Of a DNA stretch of 64,000 bases, positions 27,759 to 35,664 are shown piece after piece. The stretch comes from Caballeronia concitans (lineage in GTDB: Bacteria; Pseudomonadota; Gammaproteobacteria; Burkholderiales; Burkholderiaceae): positions 62,001-126,000 of the forward strand of contig NZ_FCNV02000014.1 in NCBI RefSeq assembly GCF_001544615.1, written 5' to 3'. Made by a program: the position numbers and the translations under genes. Numbering within the stretch: the first letter of the stretch is position 1; the number at the start of each line of letters is the position of its first letter. The notes below the pieces were generated by a model, which was not told the origin of the DNA, did no database searches, and saw only the letters and a program-made list of their open reading frames with translations.

Positions 27759-28244
27759 TCATTCCGACTTGTTCTTCGGGATGTTCCACTTGCCCGTCAC
27801 CACGCCGCCCTTCTTCGCGCCGGTGTTGTCCTGCGGCTGATACTCCATGTTGAATTGCGCGAAATTGAGCGTGATCGTCTCGGAGATCTGATCGCCGCCG
27901 CCCGCGCCCATCGAGTGGCTGCTGATGAGCACTTCCTTGAGCGTGAGCTTCAGATACTCGACCGGGTCCTTGCCGCCCGCCTTCCGTAGCGTGAGCACGG
28001 CCTCGGGCATGTGCACGCCCTGGCAGCACGACTGCACGATCGTGGGCGAGCTTTTGTCGACGTACTTGCTGATCGTGATGTCCTGCACATTCGCGGTGCC
28101 GGTGCCGCCGCCCGTGCCGGTGTGCGTCGTGCCGGTCTGGGCGCATCCCCACGACCAGCTGAACACCTCTATCTCTTCGGCATGACCCACCGCCAGAGAT
28201 TCACCCTTGATATCGCCCAGCTTGAGAAACATGTCGAAAGCCAT
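27759..28244 (-). CDS. hcp: Hcp (TssD) T6SS tube protein
   Basis: 161 aa. Begins MAFDMFLKLGDIKGES and contains EEIEVFSWSWG, VQDITISKYVDKSSPTIVQSC, YLKLTLKEVLISSHS and ISETITLNFAQFNMEYQPQD. A TGTTHTGTGGGTGTA loop near residues 37-51 is low in complexity. Hcp hexamers form the secreted inner tube. CTGGAGA lies five bases before the ATG. It is the first gene of the leftward T6SS operon; the 129 bp upstream must hold the main promoter, and a TTGACA hexamer occurs there on the - strand (28332-28327), but no matching -10 could be identified. Confidence 0.96.
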   Translation of the reverse strand: MAFDMFLKLGDIKGESLAVGHAEEIEVFSWSWGCAQTGTTHTGTGGGTGTANVQDITISKYVDKSSPTIVQSCCQGVHMPEAVLTLRKAGGKDPVEYLKLTLKEVLISSHSMGAGGGDQISETITLNFAQFNMEYQPQDNTGAKKGGVVTGKWNIPKNKSE

Positions 28245-28373
28245 TTCAGTCTCCAGAGAAAAATGCGCCTTGCGGCACAGGCAAAATTCGCGTCGCCATT
28301 GATCGCGAAAATTGATTTAATTCGGATGTCAAATTGATATCGATGCTTCGCCGTGTTTCGACACACCGCACGT

Positions 28374-28607
28374 TTAGCCGAGCGCTTGGCGGATCGCCGC
28401 CGCCACGGCTGCCACGTCGCCGCGTTCGCAGAGCGCCGCCCAGTGTTCGAGCGTCTCGCGGCTCACGGCGGGTGCTTCGCAAAGCTGTGCAAAACGTGCG
28501 AGCGTTGCTGTCGAAGCGGCTATGCTATGAAAACGTTCGCGTCCGATGCACGCGTCCAGCATGACTGCCATGCCTGCCTGTCGTGCGCGGTCGAGGAGGG
28601 TCTCCAT
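28374..28607 (-). CDS. Small 77-aa protein upstream of hcp, unknown
   Basis: Begins METLLDRARQAGMAVMLDAC and ends DVAAVAAAIRQALG. AGGAGA lies six bases before the ATG, which supports translation. It is predicted mostly helical, with one Cys pair region (LDACIGRERF and QLCEA), no signal peptide and no membrane helix. It lies 129 bp upstream of hcp in the same direction and 165 bp from the divergent ECF sigma gene. No family is recognised; it might be a T6SS-locus regulator or adaptor, but position is the only reason to think so. Confidence 0.55.
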   Translation of the reverse strand: METLLDRARQAGMAVMLDACIGRERFHSIAASTATLARFAQLCEAPAVSRETLEHWAALCERGDVAAVAAAIRQALG

Positions 28608-28681
28608 GATCTGTCTCCTATTCGGTTCGAGTGCGCGCCGTTGCGCGATCCGTGACCCGAAAACAACTGCCCCCGTCCGCT

Positions 28682-28716
28682 TATTCCGCAAAAAAAATCG
28701 AAAAATTCGCGGAATA
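28682..28716. repeat. Inverted repeat with A/T-rich spacer between divergent genes
   Basis: TATTCCGC (28682-28689) and GCGGAATA (28709-28716) are perfect 8-bp arms separated by 19 bp of mostly A/T. It lies between the small 77-aa gene and the ECF sigma gene, where promoters for both should be. It could be an operator or a stem-loop; no assignment is possible from sequence alone. Confidence 0.55.
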
Positions 28717-28772
28717 GATCGGCGTCTCGAGTGTTGTCAATCATGAGCGCGCCCATCACAGGAGCTGCCCCG

Positions 28773-29306
28773 ATGAACGACGACGATCTGCCGACCGTTC
28801 TGCCGACGTTGTTGCCGCGCCTGTGGCGGTTCGCGCTGCGGCTCACGCAGAACCAGCACGACGCCGAAGATCTCGTGCAGCGCGCCTGCGTGCGGGCGCT
28901 GGAGCGGCGCAGTCAGTTGCAGCCGGGCACATCGACGTTGAGCTGGCTCTTTTCGATCGTGCATTCGACATGGATGAACGAATTGCGCGCACGTTCGATC
29001 CGTAACCGCGGCAGCATGGACTGGCAGGACGAGGAAATCGAATCGTTCGCCGATCCGTCGGCGCGCAATCCGGAGCTGGATTTGCTGCATCGCCAGGTGA
29101 TCGACGCGGTCGAGGCGCTTCCCGAAGCACAGCGCGTCGTGATGGTGCTGGTGGCGATCGAGGGCTTGAGCTATCGCGAGGCCGCCGACGTGCTCGACGT
29201 GCCGATCGGCACGATCATGAGCCGGCTTTCACGCGCGCGGCTGACGATCGGTCAGCGCTTCAGCGTGCAGGCGCCGGGGGCAGGTAGAAAAGGAGAATCC
29301 TTATGA
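28773..29306 (+). CDS. ECF (RpoE-type) RNA polymerase sigma factor
   Basis: 177 aa. Sigma-70 region 2 is seen in LWRFALRLTQNQHDAEDLVQRACVRALER and TLSWLFSIVHSTWMNELR, and region 4 in ALPEAQRVVMVLVAIEGLSYREAADVLDVPIGTIMSRLSRAR. The ATG at 28773 (MNDDDLPTV) is chosen for the GGAG eight bases upstream. Its end overlaps the start of the next gene, a typical anti-sigma factor arrangement. The regulon is unknown. It is divergent from the T6SS side, so a link to T6SS is possible but unproven. Confidence 0.9.
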   Translation: MNDDDLPTVLPTLLPRLWRFALRLTQNQHDAEDLVQRACVRALERRSQLQPGTSTLSWLFSIVHSTWMNELRARSIRNRGSMDWQDEEIESFADPSARNPELDLLHRQVIDAVEALPEAQRVVMVLVAIEGLSYREAADVLDVPIGTIMSRLSRARLTIGQRFSVQAPGAGRKGESL

Positions 29307-30145
29307 TGAATGTCGATGATTCGCTGCTGATGTCGTACGTCGACGGGGAGCTTTCGCCGGAGCAGCGCGCGGAAGTCGAAGCGGCAATTGCGCACTCCGA
29401 CGAACTCGCGGCGCGCGCGGCGGCGCTGCAGGCGTCGGTGCTGCCGTATCGCGCCGCGTACGACCGTCAAACGGTGCCGCCGGTGCCGGAGAGCCTCACG
29501 CGCCGCATCGAGGAATTGGTGAGCGTGAGCACGACGCAAGAGCGCAAGCGTTCGCGCGGCTCGCGCCGTTTCTCCATGTTCCCGATGCAGTGGGCCGCCG
29601 CTGCATTCGTCGCGGGCGCGATCTGCTCGGGCGTGCTGACCGGCTATCTCGGCGGCTACAACCCGTTCAATCGCGGCGCCGATCCGTGGGTGCAGAGCGT
29701 GGCCGACTATCAGGTGCTGTACGGGCGCGACACGGTCTCGAATCTGCGGGAAGACAAGGTCAGCACGCAGCAAGTGCTCGCCGACATCCATCAACGCGAT
29801 GGCATGCCGATCGATGTTCCGGATCTGCGTGAGGCCGGTCTCAAGTTCAAGCGCGTGCAGCGCCTGAATTACCATGATCGCCCGCTGATTCAGATGGTGT
29901 ATCTGCCGGAGCGCGGCGATCCGGTCGCGTTGTGCGTGATCGAGGAAAACAAGGGTGACGCGCCGGTGCACGCCGGTCAGGTCGGGGAAATGAAGACGGT
30001 CACGTGGCGCACGAACCGGCTCGCTTATGTGCTGCTGGCGAAAGCGCCGTCGCTGGATCTTCAGGCTGTCGGCAACAGCATCGCCAGTGGGAAGACCGTT
30101 CCGCTCTATAGCAGCGGCGACGCGGACGTATCGCGTGATAGTTGA
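29303..30145 (+). CDS. Membrane-bound anti-sigma factor
   Basis: 280 aa. The cytoplasmic N-terminus carries the zinc-less anti-sigma-like pattern DDSLLMSYVDGELSPEQRAEVEAAIA; one transmembrane helix follows (WAAAAFVAGAICSGVLTGYL, about 96-115), then a 165-residue periplasmic domain. The HXXXCXXC zinc motif is absent. It should hold the ECF sigma factor encoded just upstream at the membrane until a periplasmic signal arrives. AAAGGAGAA precedes the ATG, and the gene overlaps the sigma gene by four bases. Confidence 0.85.
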   Translation: MMNVDDSLLMSYVDGELSPEQRAEVEAAIAHSDELAARAAALQASVLPYRAAYDRQTVPPVPESLTRRIEELVSVSTTQERKRSRGSRRFSMFPMQWAAAAFVAGAICSGVLTGYLGGYNPFNRGADPWVQSVADYQVLYGRDTVSNLREDKVSTQQVLADIHQRDGMPIDVPDLREAGLKFKRVQRLNYHDRPLIQMVYLPERGDPVALCVIEENKGDAPVHAGQVGEMKTVTWRTNRLAYVLLAKAPSLDLQAVGNSIASGKTVPLYSSGDADVSRDS

Positions 30146-30166
30146 TCGAATAGAGGAGCGAGAAAA

Positions 30167-30196
30167 GGGACCGGGCTTGTCTGCGCGCCCGGTCCC
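30167..30196. terminator. Bidirectional stem-loop terminator
   Basis: Perfect 10-bp arms GGGACCGGGC and GCCCGGTCCC enclose a 10-base loop, with AAAA on the left flank and CTTCCCTT on the right. It lies between the convergent anti-sigma gene and the MxKDx gene and could end transcription from both sides. Confidence 0.75.
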
Positions 30197-30209
30197 CTTC
30201 CCTTGCGCG

Positions 30210-30443
30210 TTACTGAGACATCGCGCCCGATGCCGGATGGTCCTTGCCCATCGCATCGTGTTTCTTCATCTTGTCGCTCTTGCCCATCGAGTCGTGAGAC
30301 ATGGCGCCCTTCTTCATCGAGTCTTTCGACATCGAGTCTTTCGACATGGCGTCGTTCGACATCGCGCCGCTCGCCTGGGCGAACACATTCATCGCGCCAA
30401 TCGAAAGCGCCGCTGCGAGCACTGCCGTCATCAATCGCTTCAT
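30210..30443 (-). CDS. Pentapeptide MxKDx repeat protein, exported
   Basis: 77 aa: a Sec signal peptide (MKRLMTAVLAAALSIGAMNVFAQA), then a low-complexity mature part of repeated AMSNDAMSKDSMSKDSMKK-like units, rich in Met, Lys, Asp and Ser. This is the MxKDx repeat family of small periplasmic proteins. The many Met residues could act as metal ligands or as oxidant-scavenging sites, which would suit the neighbouring methionine-sulfoxide-reductase-like operon; that is inference. AAGGAGA lies four bases before the ATG at 30443. It follows the molybdopterin oxidoreductase gene by 64 bp on the same strand. Confidence 0.85.
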   Translation of the reverse strand: MKRLMTAVLAAALSIGAMNVFAQASGAMSNDAMSKDSMSKDSMKKGAMSHDSMGKSDKMKKHDAMGKDHPASGAMSQ

Positions 30444-30507
30444 TGCTTCTCCTTGGTGAGTCTTGCATGGCATCCGGACAATCCGGAACCGGTGGATGGC
30501 GCGGCGC

Positions 30508-31284
30508 TCAGGAGCCGCCGAACCAGTTGTATCCCTGGTCGACCCAATAGCCGCCCGGATACGTGTTCGTGACGAATATCTCGACGATGTGCTTCGGGTT
30601 CTTGTAGCCGAGCTTGGTCGGCATGCGCAGCTTCATCGGATAGCCGTACTTCGCGGGCAGACGCTCGCCGTCGTATTCGAAGGTCAAGAGCGTCTGCGGA
30701 TGCAGCGCCGTGGGCATGTCGATGCTCTCGTAGTAGTCGTCGGCACAACGAAAGCCCACGTACTTCGCCGTCGTATCCGCGCCCACGCGACGCAAGAAGT
30801 CCGAGAACGGCGTGCCGCCCCAGCGCCCGATCGCGCTCCACCCTTCGACGCAGATATGCCGCGTGATCTGCTCCGCGTGCGGCAGCGCGTAAAGCTCCGG
30901 CAAGGTCCATACGCGCTGGCCCGTGACGAGACCGCTCACTTTCAGGCGATAGTCGTCGCCATTCACTTCGGGCACGTCGTCGATTCCATAGAACGCATTG
31001 AATGGAAACGGCCGCGTGATTTGCGCCTCGGTGTAAGTCGGCGCGAGCCGCTTCGGATCGAAGAGCAACGCCTGCGCGCGATCGTTCAGGCGCGATACGG
31101 CGGCGAGGAATGTGTTCACCGATTTGTCGTCGGTCAGCGAGCAGCCGGTCAGAAGCGACAGCCCGCCCAGCGTCAGCACGCGCTTGCCGAAGAGGCGCCG
31201 CGAAGGGTTGTCGAGTTCGCGGTGCGCATCGGCCAGCACGGATGCGCGATCCACGTTGATGATTCGCTTGTGGTCGGTTTTCAT
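30508..31284 (-). CDS. Molybdopterin-dependent oxidoreductase, MsrP/YedY-like
   Basis: 258 aa. The sulfite-oxidase-family fold is marked by YRLKVSGLVTGQRVWTLPELYALP, RHICVEGWSAIGRWGGTPFSDFL with the Mo-binding Cys145, VGFRCADDYYESIDM, GERLPAKYGYPMKLRMPTKLGYKNPKHI and GYWVDQGYNWFGG. The N-terminus has twin Arg (SRRLFGKRVLTLGG, 29-42) and a lipobox-like LTGC (Cys48), so it is probably exported by Tat and perhaps lipid-anchored. The cytochrome b561 gene just upstream is the likely electron donor, similar to MsrPQ, which repairs oxidised methionine in the periplasm; the substrate here is inferred. No strong ribosome site is seen. Confidence 0.85.
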   Translation of the reverse strand: MKTDHKRIINVDRASVLADAHRELDNPSRRLFGKRVLTLGGLSLLTGCSLTDDKSVNTFLAAVSRLNDRAQALLFDPKRLAPTYTEAQITRPFPFNAFYGIDDVPEVNGDDYRLKVSGLVTGQRVWTLPELYALPHAEQITRHICVEGWSAIGRWGGTPFSDFLRRVGADTTAKYVGFRCADDYYESIDMPTALHPQTLLTFEYDGERLPAKYGYPMKLRMPTKLGYKNPKHIVEIFVTNTYPGGYWVDQGYNWFGGS

Positions 31285-31304
31285 GGCATCAGGTCCGGGT
31301 TGCA

Positions 31305-31943
31305 TCAGCGGCCGCGCAGCATCGTGAGCAGCGAGCGCGGCACGAGCGCGACCATCGCCACATGCACGACGACGAATGCCGCCATGAACGCCATCGCGCA
31401 GAAATGCACGATGCGCGCGTTGTCGTAACCGCCCATCAGCTCGCGCAGCAGCGGGAATTGCACCGATTTCCAGATCGCGAGTCCCGACAGCACGATCACG
31501 AACAGATCGACGATGACTGCGAGATAAGCGAGCTTCTGCACCGCGTTGTACTGGCGCAGGTCGGCGTGCGAGAGCTTGCCGCTCAATGCAGCGGCGAGAT
31601 CGCGCAGCACGGCGCGCGGCGACAGCGGAAAGAACTTCGCGAAGAACCGGCCGCTCGCCACGTTCAGCACTACATAGACGATGCCGTTGAAGACCAGCAG
31701 CCACATCGCCGCGAAATGCCACTGCAACGCGCCGCCGAGCCAGCCGCCGAGCGTGATCGAAGGCGGAATGACGATCTGCCTGAACACCGGCGATGCATCG
31801 TAGATGCGCCAGCCGGACAACATCATGATGAGCGCGGCCAATGCGTTGAGCCAGTGCGTCACGCGCAGCCATAGCGGATGAATCGGCGCATCGCGGCGCG
31901 AGCGTTCGTGCGCGGATGAAACGGGCGCTTTGATCGTTTCCAT
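31305..31943 (-). CDS. Cytochrome b561-type membrane subunit
   Basis: 212 aa with four main transmembrane helices and heme-ligand His residues in them: WLRVTHWLNALAALIMM, LQWHFAAMWLLVFNGIVYV and RIVHFCAMAFMAAFVVVHVAM. The family (Ni/Fe-hydrogenase b-type / b561) moves electrons from the quinone pool to a partner. It is the first gene of the operon with the molybdopterin enzyme and the MxKDx protein. A SigF-type promoter lies 44-69 bp upstream of its ATG. Confidence 0.9.
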   Translation of the reverse strand: METIKAPVSSAHERSRRDAPIHPLWLRVTHWLNALAALIMMLSGWRIYDASPVFRQIVIPPSITLGGWLGGALQWHFAAMWLLVFNGIVYVVLNVASGRFFAKFFPLSPRAVLRDLAAALSGKLSHADLRQYNAVQKLAYLAVIVDLFVIVLSGLAIWKSVQFPLLRELMGGYDNARIVHFCAMAFMAAFVVVHVAMVALVPRSLLTMLRGR

Positions 31944-31986
31944 ATCGTCACCTCGATGGTCGGCCTGTGAGTCGGTTACCGGTTAG

Positions 31987-32012
31987 TTCGTCGCGGATGC
32001 ATCGCCGGTTAC
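31987..32012 (-). promoter_or_regulatory. SigF-type promoter for the cytochrome b/oxidoreductase operon
   Basis: Read on the - strand: GTAACC (32012-32007), 16 bases, CGAA (31990-31987). This is exactly the GTAACC-N16-CGAA form reported for Caulobacter SigF promoters. It points into the cytochrome b561 gene starting at 31943. A second GTAACC occurs closer to the gene (31980-31974) but lacks a correctly spaced CGAA. Confidence 0.75.
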
Positions 32013-32083
32013 AGACGTTTCATTGAATTTGCGTCTTCGTCAGGTGAGTTCGTCCGCTGCCCGAAAAAAGTTACAGCCACGCT

Positions 32084-32109
32084 GTAACGCGCGACGGCCA
32101 GGCAGCGAA
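32084..32109 (+). promoter_or_regulatory. SigF-type promoter for the sigma/anti-sigma operon
   Basis: GTAACG (32084-32089), 16 bases, CGAA (32106-32109), facing right. It differs from the divergent site by one base in the -35 and has the same spacing. It implies that the sigma factor regulates its own operon. Confidence 0.72.
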
Positions 32110-32300
32110 CTAACTTCGAGCAGGAGGTGAACGACGACATGAATCAGGAAGGCGCTATTGAGACGAGTCACGGCTTCGGCTACCCTGAAGCGATCGAACC
32201 ACGGCATGACGGCCGTCTCGCGTTTGCTGCGGCGGGCGTGTGGTCTTCCGCTGCTTCTTCATTCCTTACTTCGTCCCGTCGCACCGGATACACAGGAACC

Positions 32301-32849
32301 ATGTTGCAAGATGCGGAAAGCCGGCTGAAAGCGCTGTTCATCGGCGGACTCGATGGCGACCAGAGCGCATATCGCGGCTTTCTGCAGGACCTCACGCGGC
32401 ATTTGCGCGGCTATCTGCGCAAGCGCATCGCGCGTCGTCCCGAAGATGTCGAAGACCTCGTGCAGGAAATTCTGCTGGCCGTTCATAACGCGCGTCACAC
32501 GTATCGTCCGGATGAGCCGTTGACGGCGTGGCTGCACGCCATTGCCCGCTACAAGCTGATGGACTTCTTCCGCGCTCATGCGCGCCGCGACTCGCTGAAC
32601 GTTCCGCTCGACGATCACGAGGAACTGCTCGCCGCCATCGATGACGAACCGGCAGAGGCGCGCCACGACGTCGGGAAATTGCTCGAACATCTGCCGGACA
32701 AGCAGCGCCTGCCGATCGTTCATATGAAACTGGAGGGAATGTCAGTGACGGAGACCGCGCGGATCACGGGTCTTTCCGAATCGGCCGTGAAAGTGGGCGT
32801 GCATCGCGGTCTCAAGGCACTCGCCGCAAAAATTCGGGGACTCCGATGA
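32301..32849 (+). CDS. ECF sigma factor of the SigF/NrsF type
   Basis: 182 aa from the ATG at 32301 ([20 protein letters not shown]), which has AGGA five bases upstream and matches where SigF-like proteins normally begin. Region 2 is [33 protein letters not shown] and [16 protein letters not shown]; region 4 is [41 protein letters not shown]. The frame is also open upstream to an ATG at 32139 preceded by AGGAGGT, which would add 54 residues. The gene overlaps the NrsF-type anti-sigma gene by four bases. In Caulobacter the SigF/NrsF pair responds to heavy metals and oxidants. Confidence 0.88.
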   Translation: MLQDAESRLKALFIGGLDGDQSAYRGFLQDLTRHLRGYLRKRIARRPEDVEDLVQEILLAVHNARHTYRPDEPLTAWLHAIARYKLMDFFRAHARRDSLNVPLDDHEELLAAIDDEPAEARHDVGKLLEHLPDKQRLPIVHMKLEGMSVTETARITGLSESAVKVGVHRGLKALAAKIRGLR

Positions 32850-33487
32850 AAACCGACGAACTCATCACGCTCCTCTCGAATCAGGTGACGCGCGTCGATC
32901 GCACGGTCGCGTCGCGCCGCTTCGCGCAGGCGCTGCTGCTCGGCGCGGCAGGCTCGCTCGTTCTGATGAGCATCGTGTTCGGCGTGCGGCACGACATCGG
33001 CATCGTCGCGCGCACGGGAATCTTTTGGGCGAAGCTCGCGTTTCCGCTGGCGACGGCCATCGGCGCGATGCTCGTTATCGACCGCATCGGCCGCCCGGGC
33101 GGGCGTATCGGCTATTCATGGGCGATCGTCGCGTTGCCTTTCGTCGCGGTGTGGATCGGCGGCTGGCTGGTTTTGGACGCAGCGGATTCCACCGCGCGCT
33201 CGGCGCTCGTGCTCGGGCATACGTGGCGCACCTGCCCGTTCAACATCCTGCTGCTCTCGGTGCCGACGTTTCCCGCCGCGATGTGGGCGATGCAATCGCT
33301 CGCACCGACGCGCCTGCGGCTCGCCGGCGCCGTCGCGGGATTGCTGGCGAGTTCGACCGCGACCATCGTCTACTGCCTGCATTGCCCGGAGATGAGCCCC
33401 GCGTTCTGGGGCGTGTGGTACGCAATCGGCATGTTGCTGCCGGCGCTCATCGGCGCATGGCTGGGGCCGCGGCTCTTGCGATGGTAG
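32846..33487 (+). CDS. nrsF: NrsF-type (DUF1109) anti-sigma membrane protein
   Basis: 213 aa with six predicted transmembrane helices. Cys130 (HTWRTCPFN) and Cys177/Cys180 (YCLHCPEM) sit close to the positions of the two periplasmic Cys residues needed for signalling in Caulobacter NrsF (131 and 181 in that protein). It should bind and inhibit the upstream-encoded sigma factor and release it when these Cys residues react with metals or oxidants. The start overlaps the sigma stop (ATGA). Confidence 0.88.
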   Translation: MKTDELITLLSNQVTRVDRTVASRRFAQALLLGAAGSLVLMSIVFGVRHDIGIVARTGIFWAKLAFPLATAIGAMLVIDRIGRPGGRIGYSWAIVALPFVAVWIGGWLVLDAADSTARSALVLGHTWRTCPFNILLLSVPTFPAAMWAMQSLAPTRLRLAGAVAGLLASSTATIVYCLHCPEMSPAFWGVWYAIGMLLPALIGAWLGPRLLRW

Positions 33488-33514
33488 GCGGCGTCGAGCG
33501 TCGCCGACTCATGC

Positions 33515-34675
33515 TCACGAAGCCTTCATCAAATGCTTGCCGATGACTAACTGCTGAATCTGAGTCGTGCCTTCATAGAGGCGCAGCAAGCGAACGTCGC
33601 GGTAGAAACGTTCGACCTTGTACTCGCTGATATACCCGGAACCGCCGTGGATCTGAACGCCACGGTCTGCCACGCGGCCCACCATCTCAGTAGTGAACAT
33701 CTTTGCGCAAGACGCTTGCATGCTGACTTCGGGATCGCTCACGCCGAATGGCTTCGCGTCGTAACGGCTCGCCACGGACTGAACCAGCGACCAGCCGGCC
33801 AGCAGTTCGGCCTGGCTGTCCGCCAGCATCGCCTGTACGAGTTGAAAGTCGCCGATGCGCTGACCGAATTGCTTGCGTTGTTGAGCATAGGCCACGCTTT
33901 CCTGCAGGATGCGGCTCGCCATTCCACATGCGAGTGCTGAAACGTGAAGACGGCCGCGATCCAGCACTTTCATCGCCGTCTTGAAGCCTTTGCCCGGTTC
34001 GCCACCGATGATATTGGCCGCGGGCACGCGCACGTTGTCCAGATTGACGTCGCACGTCTTGGTGCCGCGTTGCCCCATTTTCTTGTCGGGCTTGCCGAGT
34101 GAAAGCCCCGGCGAATCAGCGGGAACGATGAACGCGCTGATGCCGCTTGCACCCGCTCCTTCGGTACGGGCCATCAGCGTGAACGCACCGGCACGCGTTG
34201 CGTTCGTGATGAAACGCTTGGTGCCGTTGAGAACGTACGCATTTCCCTCTTTCACGCCCTTTGTCTTGATCGACGCCGCATCCGAACCGGCATCCGGCTC
34301 CGTCAGCGCAAAGGAAATGATCAAGTCCCCACTCGCGATGCGAGGCAGATACTCGGCCTTCTGCTCGGGCGTCCCGTCCATCAAGATGCCTTGCGAGCCG
34401 ATACCGATGTTCGTCCCCACCACCGACCGGAACGCGAGTGCGGTATGGCCGAGTTCATAGGCGACTTCACACTCCTGCGCCAGGCTCAGGCCGATGCCGC
34501 CGTACTCCTCGGGAATGGAGATGCCGAACAGTCCTAGTTCCTTCATGTCGGTCACGATATCGACGGGAACCTCATCATGCTCTTCGACATAATCCTCGGC
34601 GGGCATGAGTCGCTCTCGCACGAAGCGATGCACGCTGTCTTTGAGAAGCTTAAAGGTTTCGTTATCGAGTGACAT
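33515..34675 (-). CDS. Acyl-CoA dehydrogenase
   Basis: 386 aa, standard length. Markers are LGLFGISIPEEYGGIG, ISFALTEPDAGSDAASIKTK (FAD/substrate loop), GTKRFITNA, the DRGRLHVSALACGMASRILQESVAYAQQRKQFGQRIG helix, QIHGGSGYISEYKVERFYRDVR and the catalytic-Glu region LLRLYEGTTQIQQLVI. It oxidises an acyl-CoA with electrons passed to ETF. AGGAG lies five bases before the ATG at 34675. It stands alone on the - strand, with no CoA ligase or thiolase in the window, so the substrate cannot be assigned. Confidence 0.92.
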   Translation of the reverse strand: MSLDNETFKLLKDSVHRFVRERLMPAEDYVEEHDEVPVDIVTDMKELGLFGISIPEEYGGIGLSLAQECEVAYELGHTALAFRSVVGTNIGIGSQGILMDGTPEQKAEYLPRIASGDLIISFALTEPDAGSDAASIKTKGVKEGNAYVLNGTKRFITNATRAGAFTLMARTEGAGASGISAFIVPADSPGLSLGKPDKKMGQRGTKTCDVNLDNVRVPAANIIGGEPGKGFKTAMKVLDRGRLHVSALACGMASRILQESVAYAQQRKQFGQRIGDFQLVQAMLADSQAELLAGWSLVQSVASRYDAKPFGVSDPEVSMQASCAKMFTTEMVGRVADRGVQIHGGSGYISEYKVERFYRDVRLLRLYEGTTQIQQLVIGKHLMKAS

Positions 34676-34781
34676 GACATCTCCTGTGAATGAGGCACAT
34701 TGTTCGCGCATCGATGCACCATGACAACGGCAGTGCGGTCGATACCTTGCGCCACGTCGTCTATCTCCACGCAAGCGCGCC

Positions 34782-35654
34782 TTATGCTCGCGCCGCGAAA
34801 TCCAGATACGCCCGCACCGCCGCCGCCCGCTCGAAGCGCCGGTACATCATCGCGACTTCCGAAGGCACCGCCTTCCCCGCGATCTCCCGATACTCCACGC
34901 CCGGCACCGTCACGCACTGCGCGAGCGAACGCGGCACGACAGCGACATCGCCGCCCAGCGACACGAGCGCGAGCACGGCGGCGAGCGTGCCCGGCCGCGC
35001 GACGATGCGCGCCGGAAAGCGTCCGCGCCGCGCCACTTCGAGCGTGCCGGATTCCTGCTCCGGAACCACGAACGCCTGATCGCGCAACTGCGCCGGCGCG
35101 ATGACGCTGCTCGCCGTCAGCGGCGAATCGGCGGGCAACGCGACGATGAACGCATCGCGATGCACGGTGCGCGCCTCCACGCCCTCCGGTTGAGGCACGG
35201 GCGGCCGCACATACGCGATGTCGATGCGCCCGTCGCCCAGCAGCGCACCGGCGTCGCGCATCACGATTTCCTCGATGCCGATCTCGACCTGCGGAAAGCA
35301 CGCGCGAAAGCCGCGCACGGTCGTCTGAAGCACGCCCGAATACACCGCCGACCCGACATAGCCGATCACGATCTTGCCCACTTCCCCGCGCTCCGCCAGC
35401 GCCGCGCGTTCGGCGCCGCGCGCGAGATGATCGAGCGCGGTCGCGGCTTCGTCGAGATAGGCGACGCCCGCCGCCGTCAGTTCGACCGAACGCTTCGTGC
35501 GATGAAAGAGGCGCACGCCGAGCAGCCGCTCCGCTTCCTGAATCTGCCGGGTGAGCGCGGGCGGCGCGATGCCGAGTTCTTCCGCGGCGCGCGCGAAATG
35601 CAGATGCCTCGCGACACTCAGGAAGCAGCGCACATGACGCAGTTCAACGGACAT
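34782..35654 (-). CDS. LysR-family transcriptional regulator
   Basis: 290 aa. N-terminal winged helix-turn-helix (ELRHVRCFLSVARHLHFARAAEELGIAPPALTRQIQEAERLLGVRLFHR) followed by the periplasmic-binding-like effector domain. It is divergent from the DHA2-type transporter gene and probably controls it. A perfect 10-bp palindrome lies 11 bp upstream of its start codon. Confidence 0.92.
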   Translation of the reverse strand: MSVELRHVRCFLSVARHLHFARAAEELGIAPPALTRQIQEAERLLGVRLFHRTKRSVELTAAGVAYLDEAATALDHLARGAERAALAERGEVGKIVIGYVGSAVYSGVLQTTVRGFRACFPQVEIGIEEIVMRDAGALLGDGRIDIAYVRPPVPQPEGVEARTVHRDAFIVALPADSPLTASSVIAPAQLRDQAFVVPEQESGTLEVARRGRFPARIVARPGTLAAVLALVSLGGDVAVVPRSLAQCVTVPGVEYREIAGKAVPSEVAMMYRRFERAAAVRAYLDFAARA

Positions 35655-35664
35655 TTCGGTATTT

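Noticed and set aside
28245-28373. Sigma-54 promoter upstream of hcp
   Set aside because: A TGGC and a TTGC element occur on the - strand, but GG and GC are 13 bases apart instead of 10.
33483-33514. Stem-loop between the NrsF gene and the acyl-CoA dehydrogenase gene as a terminator
   Set aside because: The stem is only about seven pairs with a G-T pair and no T tract follows.
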